Below are positions 44,101-52,491 of a stretch of 64,000 bases of DNA, piece by piece. The notes below the pieces were generated by a model, which was given only the letters and a program-made list of their open reading frames with translations, was not told where the DNA came from and did not search any database. Where the stretch lies: positions 868,001 through 932,000 of the forward strand of contig OOIN01000007.1 in the NCBI GenBank assembly GCA_900323505.1. Reading direction: 5' to 3'. Origin of the DNA: Ustilago trichophora. Taxonomy: Eukaryota; Basidiomycota; Ustilaginomycetes; Ustilaginales; Ustilaginaceae. The number at the start of each line of letters is the position of its first letter. Position 1 is the first letter of the stretch. The translations under genes were made by a program, and so were the position numbers.

Positions 44101-46884
44101 TCCGGCGTCTTTGATCCGTCGAAGGCGCGCTCCGTTCGAAAGAATATGCTGGCGTCACCACCGCAAAACCCCCGCTCCAATCCTGCGCATCTCGATACTC
44201 TGCCTGCTCGGCCAGAGACAAGTCTGGGCTTTCACCTTCGCAATCCACTGAGAAGAGAGCGGAAGATCTCACTGACCAAAGTGGCAGTAGTGCCTCTTCC
44301 ACAAGAGGCGTCAGCCCCGGGTCGCAGTGAAAGTGTGGCTTCATCGAGGACCATGTCGCCGGCGTCTGCCATTCGCAAGATGTCTTCGGGCTTCAGGCTT
44401 GATCGAGTTGCACCTGCGGCAACTCGGCCTGCACGACCTGACACGTCGCTCGGCTTTGCAACAGTACAGACAAAGACATCTCGCGCATTCAGCAGCAGTG
44501 TTTTGGCCCCCACCAAAAGCTCATTAGCCAGAAGCGTGCAACCGCCCCCGCCATCCGCCGGCGGCAAGCCTGCTGTGCGGTCCTCGTCAGCCTCGTCTCT
44601 AGGAACGCCAGCTTCGAATCGTCAATCACGCTCACCTCAACGACCTCTAAATCCGCCATCTTCTTTCCGCGGTGCCACTGCTGCTTCGTCACGGCCCTCT
44701 GTGTTTTCGAATGGCTCTCCTTCCAAATCTGCAACGGCGAGGCTCAGCACTTCACAAGCAAAGACGGGTTCGACCGATTCGAGGGCATCACAGTCTTCGG
44801 CAGACGATTCTCGATCGGCTGCCACGGCTCGGGATTCCCTTTTCGCAGACTTGAAGCCTATCACAACAACGCAACCGAGCGAGGGCACTGATCTTGCAGC
44901 TTCGACCACCTCGAGCGAGGTACGCCGACGTCGCACGCTGAGCAAGCCTGTCTTGCGTCCCATTCGGAATTCCTTTGCCGAAGAGATTGCATTGGCTCGA
45001 CCGTCCACTGCTATGGGCTTCTGTGGAGGTTTGACTGTTCAGGATCGCAAGATGAGCCAGCCAACACTCGACATGGTCGATGATCGCGAGTTCCTCGAGG
45101 CGCTTGAGCAGGTTCGAGCTGTGCATTGCGAGCGCATCCAAGCTCAAGCTCAGGAAGTGGAGAACAAGACACGTCTCGCTCGTCTCGGTATGATGTCGGG
45201 CAACTACCTCAAGACCAAGATCTCTGGATCTATGCTCGATGACGACGGTTTTGCTGACAGTAAAGTTGGCGGAGCGTCGAGCAAGGTCGGAAAGGGATCT
45301 ACGGTGAAACACCAGGGCGGAAGTGCGGAAGGGGGCTGGTTGGACACTTCAGAGACCGTCGTCAAAGCTGAATCGCGTTCACGTCACAAGCGCTCCGCAA
45401 GTGCTGACGCTAAGCTTGGCCGCTTGCGATCTACGTCATCTGCGTCGCGAGGGTCTGAAGGTGATGTTGACCAGCGACAGAAGGACATTGTCAGGGCCTA
45501 CGCCGACAAGAAACCTCCTGTCGGCCCTCCCACCACAGGGCTCGAATGGGGTGTCGGCAAGGCCAGCGGCAAGCTGCACGACGGCACCTTTGTCAACGAC
45601 GACGACTGGAAAAAGGAGGTTAAGGCGCTTTTCCTCATCAGAGAGCTGGTGCAGACCGAAAGAAGCTACGCTCGCCATCTCGGCAGCCTGCTGAGCGTAG
45701 TGCGCAAGATGCAGGTTGCGCCAAACGGAAGCACAAATGCTCTGGGTATCAAGCGAAAGTCTACCAGCAACCTCTTTGCCGCCTACTCTTCGGGCAAGAT
45801 CTCGACCAACGCCACGCTGCCCAGCCATGTGACTTTGCTGCGAACGTATTTGCCACAGCTGATCGCGCTGAGCAAAGCTCTCGTTCAACGTGTTGAGGAC
45901 AATCCTACCAGTGCTGGAGTCGGCGCTGCTTTTGACGTGCTTGCGGCTCAATTAGAGTCAACTTTCGTCGGATGGTCCTCTGTTGCATCGCAGGCATTGA
46001 AGGATTTGCGATCTACCGAGCTCGCAAAGGGCAAATCGCCCTACAAGATTGGATTGGTTCCGCTCACGCCTCGCGCATCGACCGAGGTCGGCGCTTCGTC
46101 TACGGATGGTTCGAGCAGCAGTGGTGCCTCATCTCCAGGATCTGGCTTCCGTCATTCTACGCTGCGGATGACATCGCTCACGCGTCCCGCTTCGCCTGTA
46201 GGTGCTCGCCACGATACTGATACGGTAGCGTCAAACGATGTTACTGGGACCACGTTGCCCGTCAAGAGGTCGACGAAGCGCCGTAGTACCATCACCAGCA
46301 CCAGCTTTATCCCGCCCCGTGTTGTTGTTGGTGGTCCAGCACCAGTGATGACCGCAAGTCCGGAGGAAGAGAAGAGCCCTGACGCCATCCGTGCTGATGC
46401 AGCATCATCCCGACGCTTCGCACACTCGCGCAGCCAGTCGACGCTCGTCACTCCTCTCCCGACGCCCACGTCTTCGATCGGTCCTGAACCGTGGTCAGCG
46501 CTCAGCATGACTTCGACTGCCCACCCTGCATCCAGCCAAGCTACGCAACCCACAGGAGCAACAGCTAAATGCCTCACCCCGATGGACATCGCCATCATGC
46601 CCACGCAGCGTATCCCTCGGTACGGCCTGATGCTGCGAGATCTGCTTCGAAACACACCGCCCGAATCCCTCTCCCATGTTCGGGTCCAGCGAGCCATTGC
46701 ACTGATCCAAAAGATCGCCCTCATGTGCGACTCTGCAGCACCCATACCTGTCGCCCCGACCTCAGGCGCAGCTACACCTTCGCGTGCCAGCAGCGTCCTA
46801 GGTATGACGAGTGGAGAATCACTCAGCGTTCAAGCTTCCCCGTTGTTGACGTCGAGTGCATTTTCGCTCACCAAGCGCAACTGA
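41128..46884 (+). CDS. Very long RhoGEF with split DH domain
   Basis: Rho-family guanine nucleotide exchange factor, 1918 aa, no intron; starts MAPPNISSAAATAP. The first about 1480 residues are Ser/Pro/Ala-rich and disordered, with repeated ARPxTSLGF-like motifs (RPETSLGFHLRNP, RPDTSLGFATVQT, RPSTAMGFCGGL) that may be short docking motifs. The DH domain starts at about residue 1497: DWKKEVKALFLIRELVQTERSYARHL. Its C-terminal signature PTQRIPRYGLMLRDLLRNTP comes only at about 1822, so about 180 residues of Ser/Thr-rich sequence interrupt the domain. The chain ends about 50 residues later with no PH domain visible. Substrate GTPase unknown. The GEF call rests on the two DH blocks. Confidence 0.85.
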   Translation: MAPPNISSAAATAPDSSPPPPLPEKPTITRPGTAKSTRTLSNTSIPTLSTTRLARQPSTSSSNATPPSRRPVRSSAFPPSSRSALPLPALDPSQDHHRSDSGRSTGSSRSTATTDSFFLPQHPHVLNRRLKELPAPPSSSALADAITHAKAIDAPPSALGLNVSIHPPNASNSLPASHLFRSKSSVSTTPTSPEEGAGSPLEPPAPDEFPLLDDEEPKRQTSAKEDLDDFWKSDYSYARPSTDLLEPSLPPLMRSNAPIPPSRSQSLDPFAAPLDEQKSAAKGQHFSQHVLSSTEEGQLTSSATPLVAANLRKLNSQHLQSDTEPATTTRPSVSSSSPVRSPASTTLTPTKGSDGSRLAVPRVSPYQQPAASASSSSSAIDHKPHPNKSSSSLSACSAHEGGDKRALATASKRSSASSSSSFRMTLSRQAKTLRNSFLWTPPSTAQPASKSQECITASPALLSPESLSAPLSQGSSPGLSVSSPNSVSSELPSSRISPQIESKRPVDQAQSHQATRQSPANASSNVSAQKIKPPSLRSSHSSADARSMHSGASSRPYARLDPSVSKPLIQHSPKQPTDYSKLEERPKSRLSSRLTMQNTHWSMKISSLKTKKANEATASKSVMPQTTVEAGLRASGRRLKSNASSSTAGTVSSAASLRGKAPDAVKSPSIVRSSKRPDSLVIPPASVLTSDKSSADAQISPSFAETFAFLNSHIDSPDQSPPLLATVLPPLKDDKTVTTSEKPRLAAPSGTPHEQRAVQTVLAPSANVKKAAMSAPSVQSAQTQKHDQEDRAPKETLFDRLADSPEAVYKTLVLPNPEPEPRPLPASQSLDSVVPSSSHFAKRFGHKKQTSLGSATLISKSARKAAADLDKRASGAPLAPSALPSAHGRNSTRSSFSSVLPVFTPVDEESRFFDALTSPLSEQPPNANASPSADDSVLPTFATATDFFHHTHTEPTSPLLNRTLASESTTSDAAALPSAAQPTRSSLGRRLSGVFDPSKARSVRKNMLASPPQNPRSNPAHLDTLPARPETSLGFHLRNPLRRERKISLTKVAVVPLPQEASAPGRSESVASSRTMSPASAIRKMSSGFRLDRVAPAATRPARPDTSLGFATVQTKTSRAFSSSVLAPTKSSLARSVQPPPPSAGGKPAVRSSSASSLGTPASNRQSRSPQRPLNPPSSFRGATAASSRPSVFSNGSPSKSATARLSTSQAKTGSTDSRASQSSADDSRSAATARDSLFADLKPITTTQPSEGTDLAASTTSSEVRRRRTLSKPVLRPIRNSFAEEIALARPSTAMGFCGGLTVQDRKMSQPTLDMVDDREFLEALEQVRAVHCERIQAQAQEVENKTRLARLGMMSGNYLKTKISGSMLDDDGFADSKVGGASSKVGKGSTVKHQGGSAEGGWLDTSETVVKAESRSRHKRSASADAKLGRLRSTSSASRGSEGDVDQRQKDIVRAYADKKPPVGPPTTGLEWGVGKASGKLHDGTFVNDDDWKKEVKALFLIRELVQTERSYARHLGSLLSVVRKMQVAPNGSTNALGIKRKSTSNLFAAYSSGKISTNATLPSHVTLLRTYLPQLIALSKALVQRVEDNPTSAGVGAAFDVLAAQLESTFVGWSSVASQALKDLRSTELAKGKSPYKIGLVPLTPRASTEVGASSTDGSSSSGASSPGSGFRHSTLRMTSLTRPASPVGARHDTDTVASNDVTGTTLPVKRSTKRRSTITSTSFIPPRVVVGGPAPVMTASPEEEKSPDAIRADAASSRRFAHSRSQSTLVTPLPTPTSSIGPEPWSALSMTSTAHPASSQATQPTGATAKCLTPMDIAIMPTQRIPRYGLMLRDLLRNTPPESLSHVRVQRAIALIQKIALMCDSAAPIPVAPTSGAATPSRASSVLGMTSGESLSVQASPLLTSSAFSLTKRN

Positions 46885-47266
46885 TCGCCAACCCCCTCCC
46901 CTTTTGGAATTCCTCCTCTCTTGCACTTCACCCTCTCTACTCTTTCCTTTTCTCACTTTATCTATACGGACCTTTTCTTTTTTGATCTTTTTTTTTGAAT
47001 CGTATCCATGTATTGCGATCAACAATGTTGGTCTGATCGATTGTTTCTACTGTATTTGTACTTTTATATCCCCAATGTCGTACTTTGACGACTTGACGAT
47101 CGCATGAATCAGCAGAGTGAGATTCGGGATTTTTGCATCTTGTTTGACGACCTGAGGGTGGTTTGGTTTGGAGCCAAAGGGGGTTTTTCTCTGATCGTGT
47201 GTTGTGTTACTGAGAGTGTTTGATTGATTTACGGCTAAATTGTAAGGATACAGGGGTTTTGGTTTT
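46885..47266. other. Convergent intergenic region
   Basis: 3' UTRs of the RhoGEF and prefoldin genes; several T-runs (about 46973-46997). Nothing else seen. Confidence 0.6.
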
Positions 47267-47913
47267 TTAGGCTGCTTGTTGGTGACGGTTTACGCTGGAG
47301 AAGATGTCTTTGAGATGGGCTTGTGCGTCGTGGGCTTGTTTTTGGAGGTACTGTGAATTGGCGAAGGAGAAGAAGTGAATCGAGTGTTAGTTTGGATATG
47401 GTAGAAATGAGGTTGGTATAGAGCGTACTTTTTGCTTTTTTTGTAAGGCATCAATGTCTGTTGTGATGATTTTTTGTTTGGATTCAAGTTCGGAGAGTAC
47501 AGTTGGTTGGGATTCTTGCATGAACCTGTGGTATTGTTGTGAATGAGGTCAAAGGATTTCGTAAGTTGGCATATCTTTGACTTTATCTGTCTTGTTTGGG
47601 TGTATACTTTCTTGTTTCTTCATGTCATCTTCCTCCACAGAGAAATTGGGCAATAGATTTGAGAGTATAGAATGAAAAAAAGGAGGGGGGTGGGTTGATC
47701 AACCTACATTTTGCCAATAGATCGATAGAAAGGAGCTTGGGGATCTTGAATTGCTTTGAGCTCTGTCAAGGTTAACGTGTTTAGTTTGGCTTCCCTTTCA
47801 CGGGCTGCGATTTGGGCTCGTAAGGCGGAAAGTTGCTGGTTGGTCTGATACACTTGTAGCTGAATCTTTTCGAGAACCTTTGAAAGTGTTTCGTCTGGAA
47901 TACGGGAAGCCAT
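47267..47913 (-). CDS. PFD1: Prefoldin subunit 1
   Basis: Beta-type subunit of the hexameric prefoldin chaperone that hands nascent actin and tubulin to CCT. Three exons: 47913-47708, 47525-47429 and 47350-47267 (387 nt, 128 aa, family length). Donors are gtaggt and gtacgc; acceptors are cag and cag; phases agree. The product is a helix-hairpin-helix coiled coil: MASRIPDETLSKVLEKIQLQ, TNQQLSALRAQIAARERE, then the beta-hairpin with TLTELKAIQDPQAPFYRSIGKMFM (compare TxxEI..L..xxxxYxxVGRMF in Pfd1) and the second helix ending YLQKQAHDAQAHLKDIF. Exon 2 begins inside the Met codon of GKM, so the splice is needed for the hairpin. Confidence 0.9.
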
Positions 47914-48386
47914 ATTTTTTCTTGCTGCGTTGTGTGGTTGGTACGTGTGAGAGAAAAGTATATGCTAAGATTGAATTTAGATCGGTCTGAAACGAACGCT
48001 CTGAAGATCAAGAGAGATCGATGCTCTGATGGAGTATTGGCTGTGAGTGATCGGTAGATATGAGTTGTGTTGCAAAAGAGAGATCGGTAATGAGGTCGGT
48101 GATAGAGATGAGAAACAAGGATGGTGTGAGTGCAAGATGGTGAAAGACGTCTTGTTGACCGAGACTCACGTGTGGAGCGATGCAATTCCTTGTCTGCAGG
48201 TGTGCTTTATTCCAAAAAGTGTTGCTCTCGAATTTAATTCACGCGGCCACAGTCATACTCTTGCCTCTGCTACAGAATTACCCTCGCACTCCTCACACTG
48301 TGCACATCCAGAACAGACTGTTCGGCCCTGCCAGAAGCATAGGATTCTTTTTCAGTATAAGAGATTGTCTGCTATTCACGCCAGCC
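47914..48386. other. Intergenic region upstream of PFD1
   Basis: PFD1 promoter and the 3' side of the AIM18-like gene. No supported gene or repeat. Confidence 0.55.
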
Positions 48387-49475
48387 TCAAACGCTCGAAG
48401 CGAGTTGCTGGAACAGTCCCTCCTGAACAGACTTCTTGAAAGGGGTACTGATTTCACCCTGATCGGCGAAATAAGCCAGCACCAGCTCCCTTGCGACAGT
48501 GAAACCTGCATCGACCCCCTTGTCTCCGGTCACACCCGCTGGAGCAGCACCTGTCTGAACCTGGCCAAAGATCTGACCATCGTACTCAAAGTTGAGACCC
48601 ATCCTTGCCGGCTTTCCGGCCTCTGTTGGCAAAATAATCAGATCCAACGGCGACCCTTTGGGAACGGAACCTCGGGGGAAAGACTCTTTGATCTGTCCAA
48701 TCGCCTGTTGGAATTGCTGTTCGAGTGGCGAGTCTGATGGGATCTGAGCATGCTTGATCGCCTTCTTGAGCCGGTTCTGAAGCGCACGAATGAATCCATC
48801 TCTCAAATGGTTGAAATCGGTGTTGCGTACGGGAACGATGCGGATGATCGCTGTGGTGGCGTCATCGAGCAATTCCTTGATGTTCCGCTCCAGTGTCTTG
48901 TCAGAGTTGGAGATCTGAGACAAAAGTGATTGAAGTTTGGATTCGTCGATGTAGAGTGCGGCGACATAGACTTTGACGCGGAGGAAAGAGACTGTGCGAA
49001 CGCCCAATCCGACCAGTCGGAAACGTGGTTGTTCAGACTGGTTCGACGTCGATTTGAGCGATGCTGGCGTGGGCAGGTAGAGAGGGAAGCTGAGTCCAGT
49101 ATCGGAATCCACGACGACCTGCTTTGATGGGTGGGCGGTGAGAGATGGGAGCCCTGAAGTGGAGGAGGGAGCAGCATCCAACTTGAAACTGTCGGCTGAG
49201 GTCAAAGTGTAGGCCGAGACGATACCAGCAAGCACGGCCACGGCGAAGACATTCCACTTCGTCTGGCTTGAGGCTAAAGATTCGACTGCGAATGAAGCTG
49301 TGTGCGTTGGGTGGAAAGAGTGCTGGAAAAAGGCTGGTCGAGAAGCAGCTGAGGAGGTGGATTGGAAGGACGGATAGGAGCGGGTGAAGGTCGCGATGCT
49401 CCTCGCCGCTATTGGGCGAGACGGCATCATGCTTAGGGCGCCTGTGAGTGCCATTCTAGATCGTGAAGCCAGCAT
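48387..49475 (-). CDS. AIM18/AIM46-like mitochondrial chalcone-isomerase-fold protein
   Basis: 362 aa, no intron. An Arg/Ser-rich mitochondrial presequence (MLASRSRMALTGALSMMPSRPIAARS) is followed by one hydrophobic helix (WNVFAVAVLAGIVSAYTL, about residues 74-91) that could anchor it in the inner membrane. The chalcone-flavanone isomerase fold follows from about residue 120: FPLYLPTP, RLVGLGVRTVSFLRVKVYVAALYID (the most conserved stretch of the fungal AIM18 group), VPVRNTDFNHLRDGFIRAL, and PKGSPLDLIILP. Fungal members are not true flavonoid enzymes; the yeast proteins are mitochondrial and poorly characterised. Divergent from GNA1. Confidence 0.85.
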   Translation of the reverse strand: MLASRSRMALTGALSMMPSRPIAARSIATFTRSYPSFQSTSSAASRPAFFQHSFHPTHTASFAVESLASSQTKWNVFAVAVLAGIVSAYTLTSADSFKLDAAPSSTSGLPSLTAHPSKQVVVDSDTGLSFPLYLPTPASLKSTSNQSEQPRFRLVGLGVRTVSFLRVKVYVAALYIDESKLQSLLSQISNSDKTLERNIKELLDDATTAIIRIVPVRNTDFNHLRDGFIRALQNRLKKAIKHAQIPSDSPLEQQFQQAIGQIKESFPRGSVPKGSPLDLIILPTEAGKPARMGLNFEYDGQIFGQVQTGAAPAGVTGDKGVDAGFTVARELVLAYFADQGEISTPFKKSVQEGLFQQLASSV

Positions 49476-50176
49476 GCTGCGTTTCTGGTGGCTGTCGTGA
49501 CACGCTTCTGTGAAAGGATGAGGGAAGAAGAAGGTCGATCAGGAGAAGGCTTCGTGACCGGGAGACGTCCGTGCTTTCTCGGTGGGCCGAACCCAGTTCC
49601 GACTTTGCCAGCTGCTTCCGCACCCTCGAAGTCGACGGTCTAACAGCCTTGAAAAATGCGCACGATTCAGGGTCCATTTTCGCTGGCATGCCTGCTCGCT
49701 TGAACATCGGAGCATCTTTTAGCGGAGTGCGAGCCAGGTTTTACGAGATTTTTTGAGGCGAACAGCTCACGCGCATACCGATCCTAAACATACAGTACAC
49801 AGTACAGTTAGCAGACACAAACACAAAGCTCTGGTGTGTGTGTTTGCTTGTTCGCTCCATGCATGCCATCTGTTCATCACGCGTCAATGGCGATAGCAAA
49901 TCATACACTACAGGGGCCGATTTTCAGCCAGAGTGGAGTTGAACCGAATTCCAGCCGCAAGTAACACTACTCTTTCAGCCTCTTGCCGTGATCACAAACA
50001 CTTAGCATCTTAGACCACGCTCTAGCCAGCAGACGTCTCGAACGGCTCAGCCTCTTGATACCATCACTCAAGGATCACCACCTCAACGCTCCTCGATCCC
50101 AACGCTAATCGCTTCCGCATACTTACAAGAGACATCCGACACGCTCAGTGTCAGTAGCATCTCTACCTAGCCCACC
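49476..50176. other. Divergent intergenic region AIM18-like / GNA1
   Basis: 0.7 kb promoter region with a TACAG array (listed) and C-rich leader before GNA1. No gene supported. Confidence 0.55.
49791..49809. repeat. Short TACAG array
   Basis: TACAGTACACAGTACAGTT, an imperfect three-unit copy of the pentamer repeat in the AIM18-like/GNA1 promoter region. Confidence 0.8.
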
Positions 50177-50716
50177 ATGCCCACCACAACATCAACTTTG
50201 ACGCCCGAGTCAGAACCACAACTCGCCTTCGATGCAGCCTTGATACCTCAATCGGTGAAAGAACTCCTACCGGAAGACATCATCGTTCGACCGCTCGCAT
50301 CGGATGACTACAATCGCGGTCATCTCCGCGTCCTCGCCGACCTCACCCAAGCACCGGATATCGGCCTTACCGCATGGTCAAAGCAATTCGCTCTTCAACT
50401 CGCATCCCCCAACACATACTACCCCATCGTCTTCATCCACACACCAACAGACCAGATCGTGGCATGTGGGACACTCTTTATCGAATTCAAGTTCCTGCGC
50501 AATGCCGGGCTCTGTGGACACATTGAGGATATCGTAGTTCACAAAGATGGACAGGGCAAAGGGCTCGGCAAGCGAATCATTGAGGTGTTGACAGAGGTAG
50601 CCAAGAAGAGGGGGTGCTACAAGGTCATCTTGGACTGCAGCCAGAAAAACGTGCCCTTCTACGAGAAGTGCGGATATCATAAGGCAGGAGAGCAGATGGC
50701 TATCTACTATGTTTAG
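50177..50716 (+). CDS. GNA1: Glucosamine-6-phosphate N-acetyltransferase
   Basis: GNAT enzyme making N-acetylglucosamine-6-phosphate from acetyl-CoA and glucosamine-6-phosphate, en route to UDP-GlcNAc for chitin and glycans. 179 aa, typical size; ATG in good context (caccatgc). Motifs: VRPLASDDYNRGHLRVLADLTQ (beta1/alpha1), YYPIVFIHTPTDQIVACGTL (beta2-3), FLRNAGLCGHIEDIVVHKDGQGKGLGKRI (the GHIEDIVV acceptor strand plus the Q/R-x-x-G-x-G/A acetyl-CoA loop, here QGKGLG), and CYKVILDCSQKNVPFYEKCGY (family-specific C-terminus). An essential gene in fungi studied. Confidence 0.97.
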   Translation: MPTTTSTLTPESEPQLAFDAALIPQSVKELLPEDIIVRPLASDDYNRGHLRVLADLTQAPDIGLTAWSKQFALQLASPNTYYPIVFIHTPTDQIVACGTLFIEFKFLRNAGLCGHIEDIVVHKDGQGKGLGKRIIEVLTEVAKKRGCYKVILDCSQKNVPFYEKCGYHKAGEQMAIYYV

Positions 50717-50970
50717 CGCAATTCTCTCACTCTGATGTGCAGGGCACATCGTACTTTAGACGCTGTCACTCTGCTCAATGGACAATCACTTGCTTCGTCT
50801 GTATATCAGATTCGCTCATCTTGTGTGCCGACAGCCGTGTGTTGACCTTTCTCTAGAGACGCTGCTTCTAATCCCACAATCTGAAAGCATCAGGCACACA
50901 CAACCGATGCTACACGCACTCGTACACCATCTCTGTTACAAGTTGCGTTGTCCCAGAAGCATCACCGAAG

Positions 50971-52296
50971 CTATTCCTTCCATCGCCCAACCTCGACCTC
51001 ACACAATGCCTCGAGTCCCATCAAGCTTTGCGATCCTCTCGTTTCGAGATACGGTAGGCTAATCCACGCCTCATACGCTCCGCGCCTTTGCTTGCTCCGC
51101 CTCTCTTGAGCTTCTTGGCTGTTCCGTGATGATGCAGAAGCGGGAGGCTCACCAGATTGTACCAAGGTGGGCACGAGCAGTTGGAGGTGTTGCGTTGAAA
51201 TGCGGTACTGTGTGGTCAGGTCGCAGGTGCGTTCCACTGTAAGGTGAGAGATGTCAAAGCGCAACAGAAGCTTGTCAGTACACCTGCGTTGCCTAGAACA
51301 CATGTGTAGCCTCGGAGCGGAAGCTAAACAGTTCAGCGGACGTACCGAAGCGATCTAGTGGCCAAGTCGCCCAGAGCGGATCCTGGAATGCAAATTCGAG
51401 ACTCTTGCGTTGTGATGCCTCCTCCAGCAACGATCGAAGCGAGTCGCTTGCGGTGGTGAGCTTGTTCAAAGCTTTGCCCTGTGGTATTGTAGAAAGGACC
51501 GCAACAAGGTTGTCAGCTCTTGTCCAACCAGAGCCTGACGCAAGTGAACCGATGTTCTTGCACTTACCAGTCTGTCGACTACGACCGTCAGCCCATCATG
51601 AGCTGCTTCAATGCGAGATATTGCGTCAGCTATTCTTGTCTCCCTGGACCCTCCAGGGCCAAGCACAGGATCGTGAGCTTGTTTGGGGTCCAAAGCCATC
51701 GCTCTTCTCTTATCTTGCATTCTCGAAGATCCCACTGAGACAGGACCTCTTGCCTTCGGCGTTGATTCAGCATCACGCTGACCCAGTTTGTTTGCAGCTT
51801 GTACATCCTCCCACCCTTCCACAGCTTCTTTGGCCCACTTGAGCCCGTCGAATGTTGCAATCTCCTCCCACATCCTTGCCGCAGCTACAAAGGCTAGCAG
51901 CAGCGTGCGGCACTGACGATGGTAAGTTGTTTCGAAATCTCTGCTGAGCAATCCGGTTGAATCGTACATCGAAGGTGAAGCTCCCGAAAGGAACGAGCTT
52001 GCTCCACCTCCTCCAGGGGTTGAAGGCGAAGTGAATCGACTCGATGCCAGCGGTGACGACCGCGAGGAGAGCGAGATACTTCTGTTTCCTCCGCCTATAT
52101 TGTTGTTACCATTTCCGAGGTTCGATGTCTTGGATCCCTTTGGTGTGGAAGGCGGTTGCTTGTTTGAGCTAGAAGGAGACGGAGGGGGAGGGGTTCCTGA
52201 TTTGTTCGCTTTGGCCAAAAGAGCTGCGTTCTGGCTATTCCTGCCGAACGGCGATAGTGCCGCCGCTGATGGGCGGTTAGGAGCTGGCGAAGGCAT
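50971..52296 (-). CDS. Unrecognised three-exon gene, 375 aa
   Basis: Exons 52296-51568, 51478-51346 and 51236-50971 (1128 nt). Donors are gtaagt and gtacgt, acceptors cag and cag; phases agree, and the joins read VVVDRL to GKALNKL and LDRF to VERTCD, continuous helical protein. The first about 110 residues are Ser/Pro/Gly/Asn-rich and disordered. A helical domain then starts SRDFETTYHRQCRTLLLAFV and continues through AISRIEAAHDGLTVVVDRLG, ASDSLRSLLEEASQRKS, FQDPLWATWPLDRF to YRISTQHLQLLVPTLVQSG. The three amphipathic helices suggest a coiled-coil or bundle subunit of a complex. I cannot name it. Without splicing exon 1 would end 34 residues after the first donor. Confidence 0.7.
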
Positions 52297-52491
52297 GCCT
52301 TTCTACCAAAGCAACAGGCTGTGAGAGATTCAAGGGACGTCAAAATGGTGGCTTTGACAGGTAGGACAGAGCTTGAAGTGGAGCTGAAGGTCCAAATTCT
52401 GTTTAGCAACTCGGAAGACGGATCTCGAAAAGAGGTCCGGTGTTAGGTCCTCCTGAATTGGGCCCCGCACGGCCAGAGCAGTTTGAAAGCG

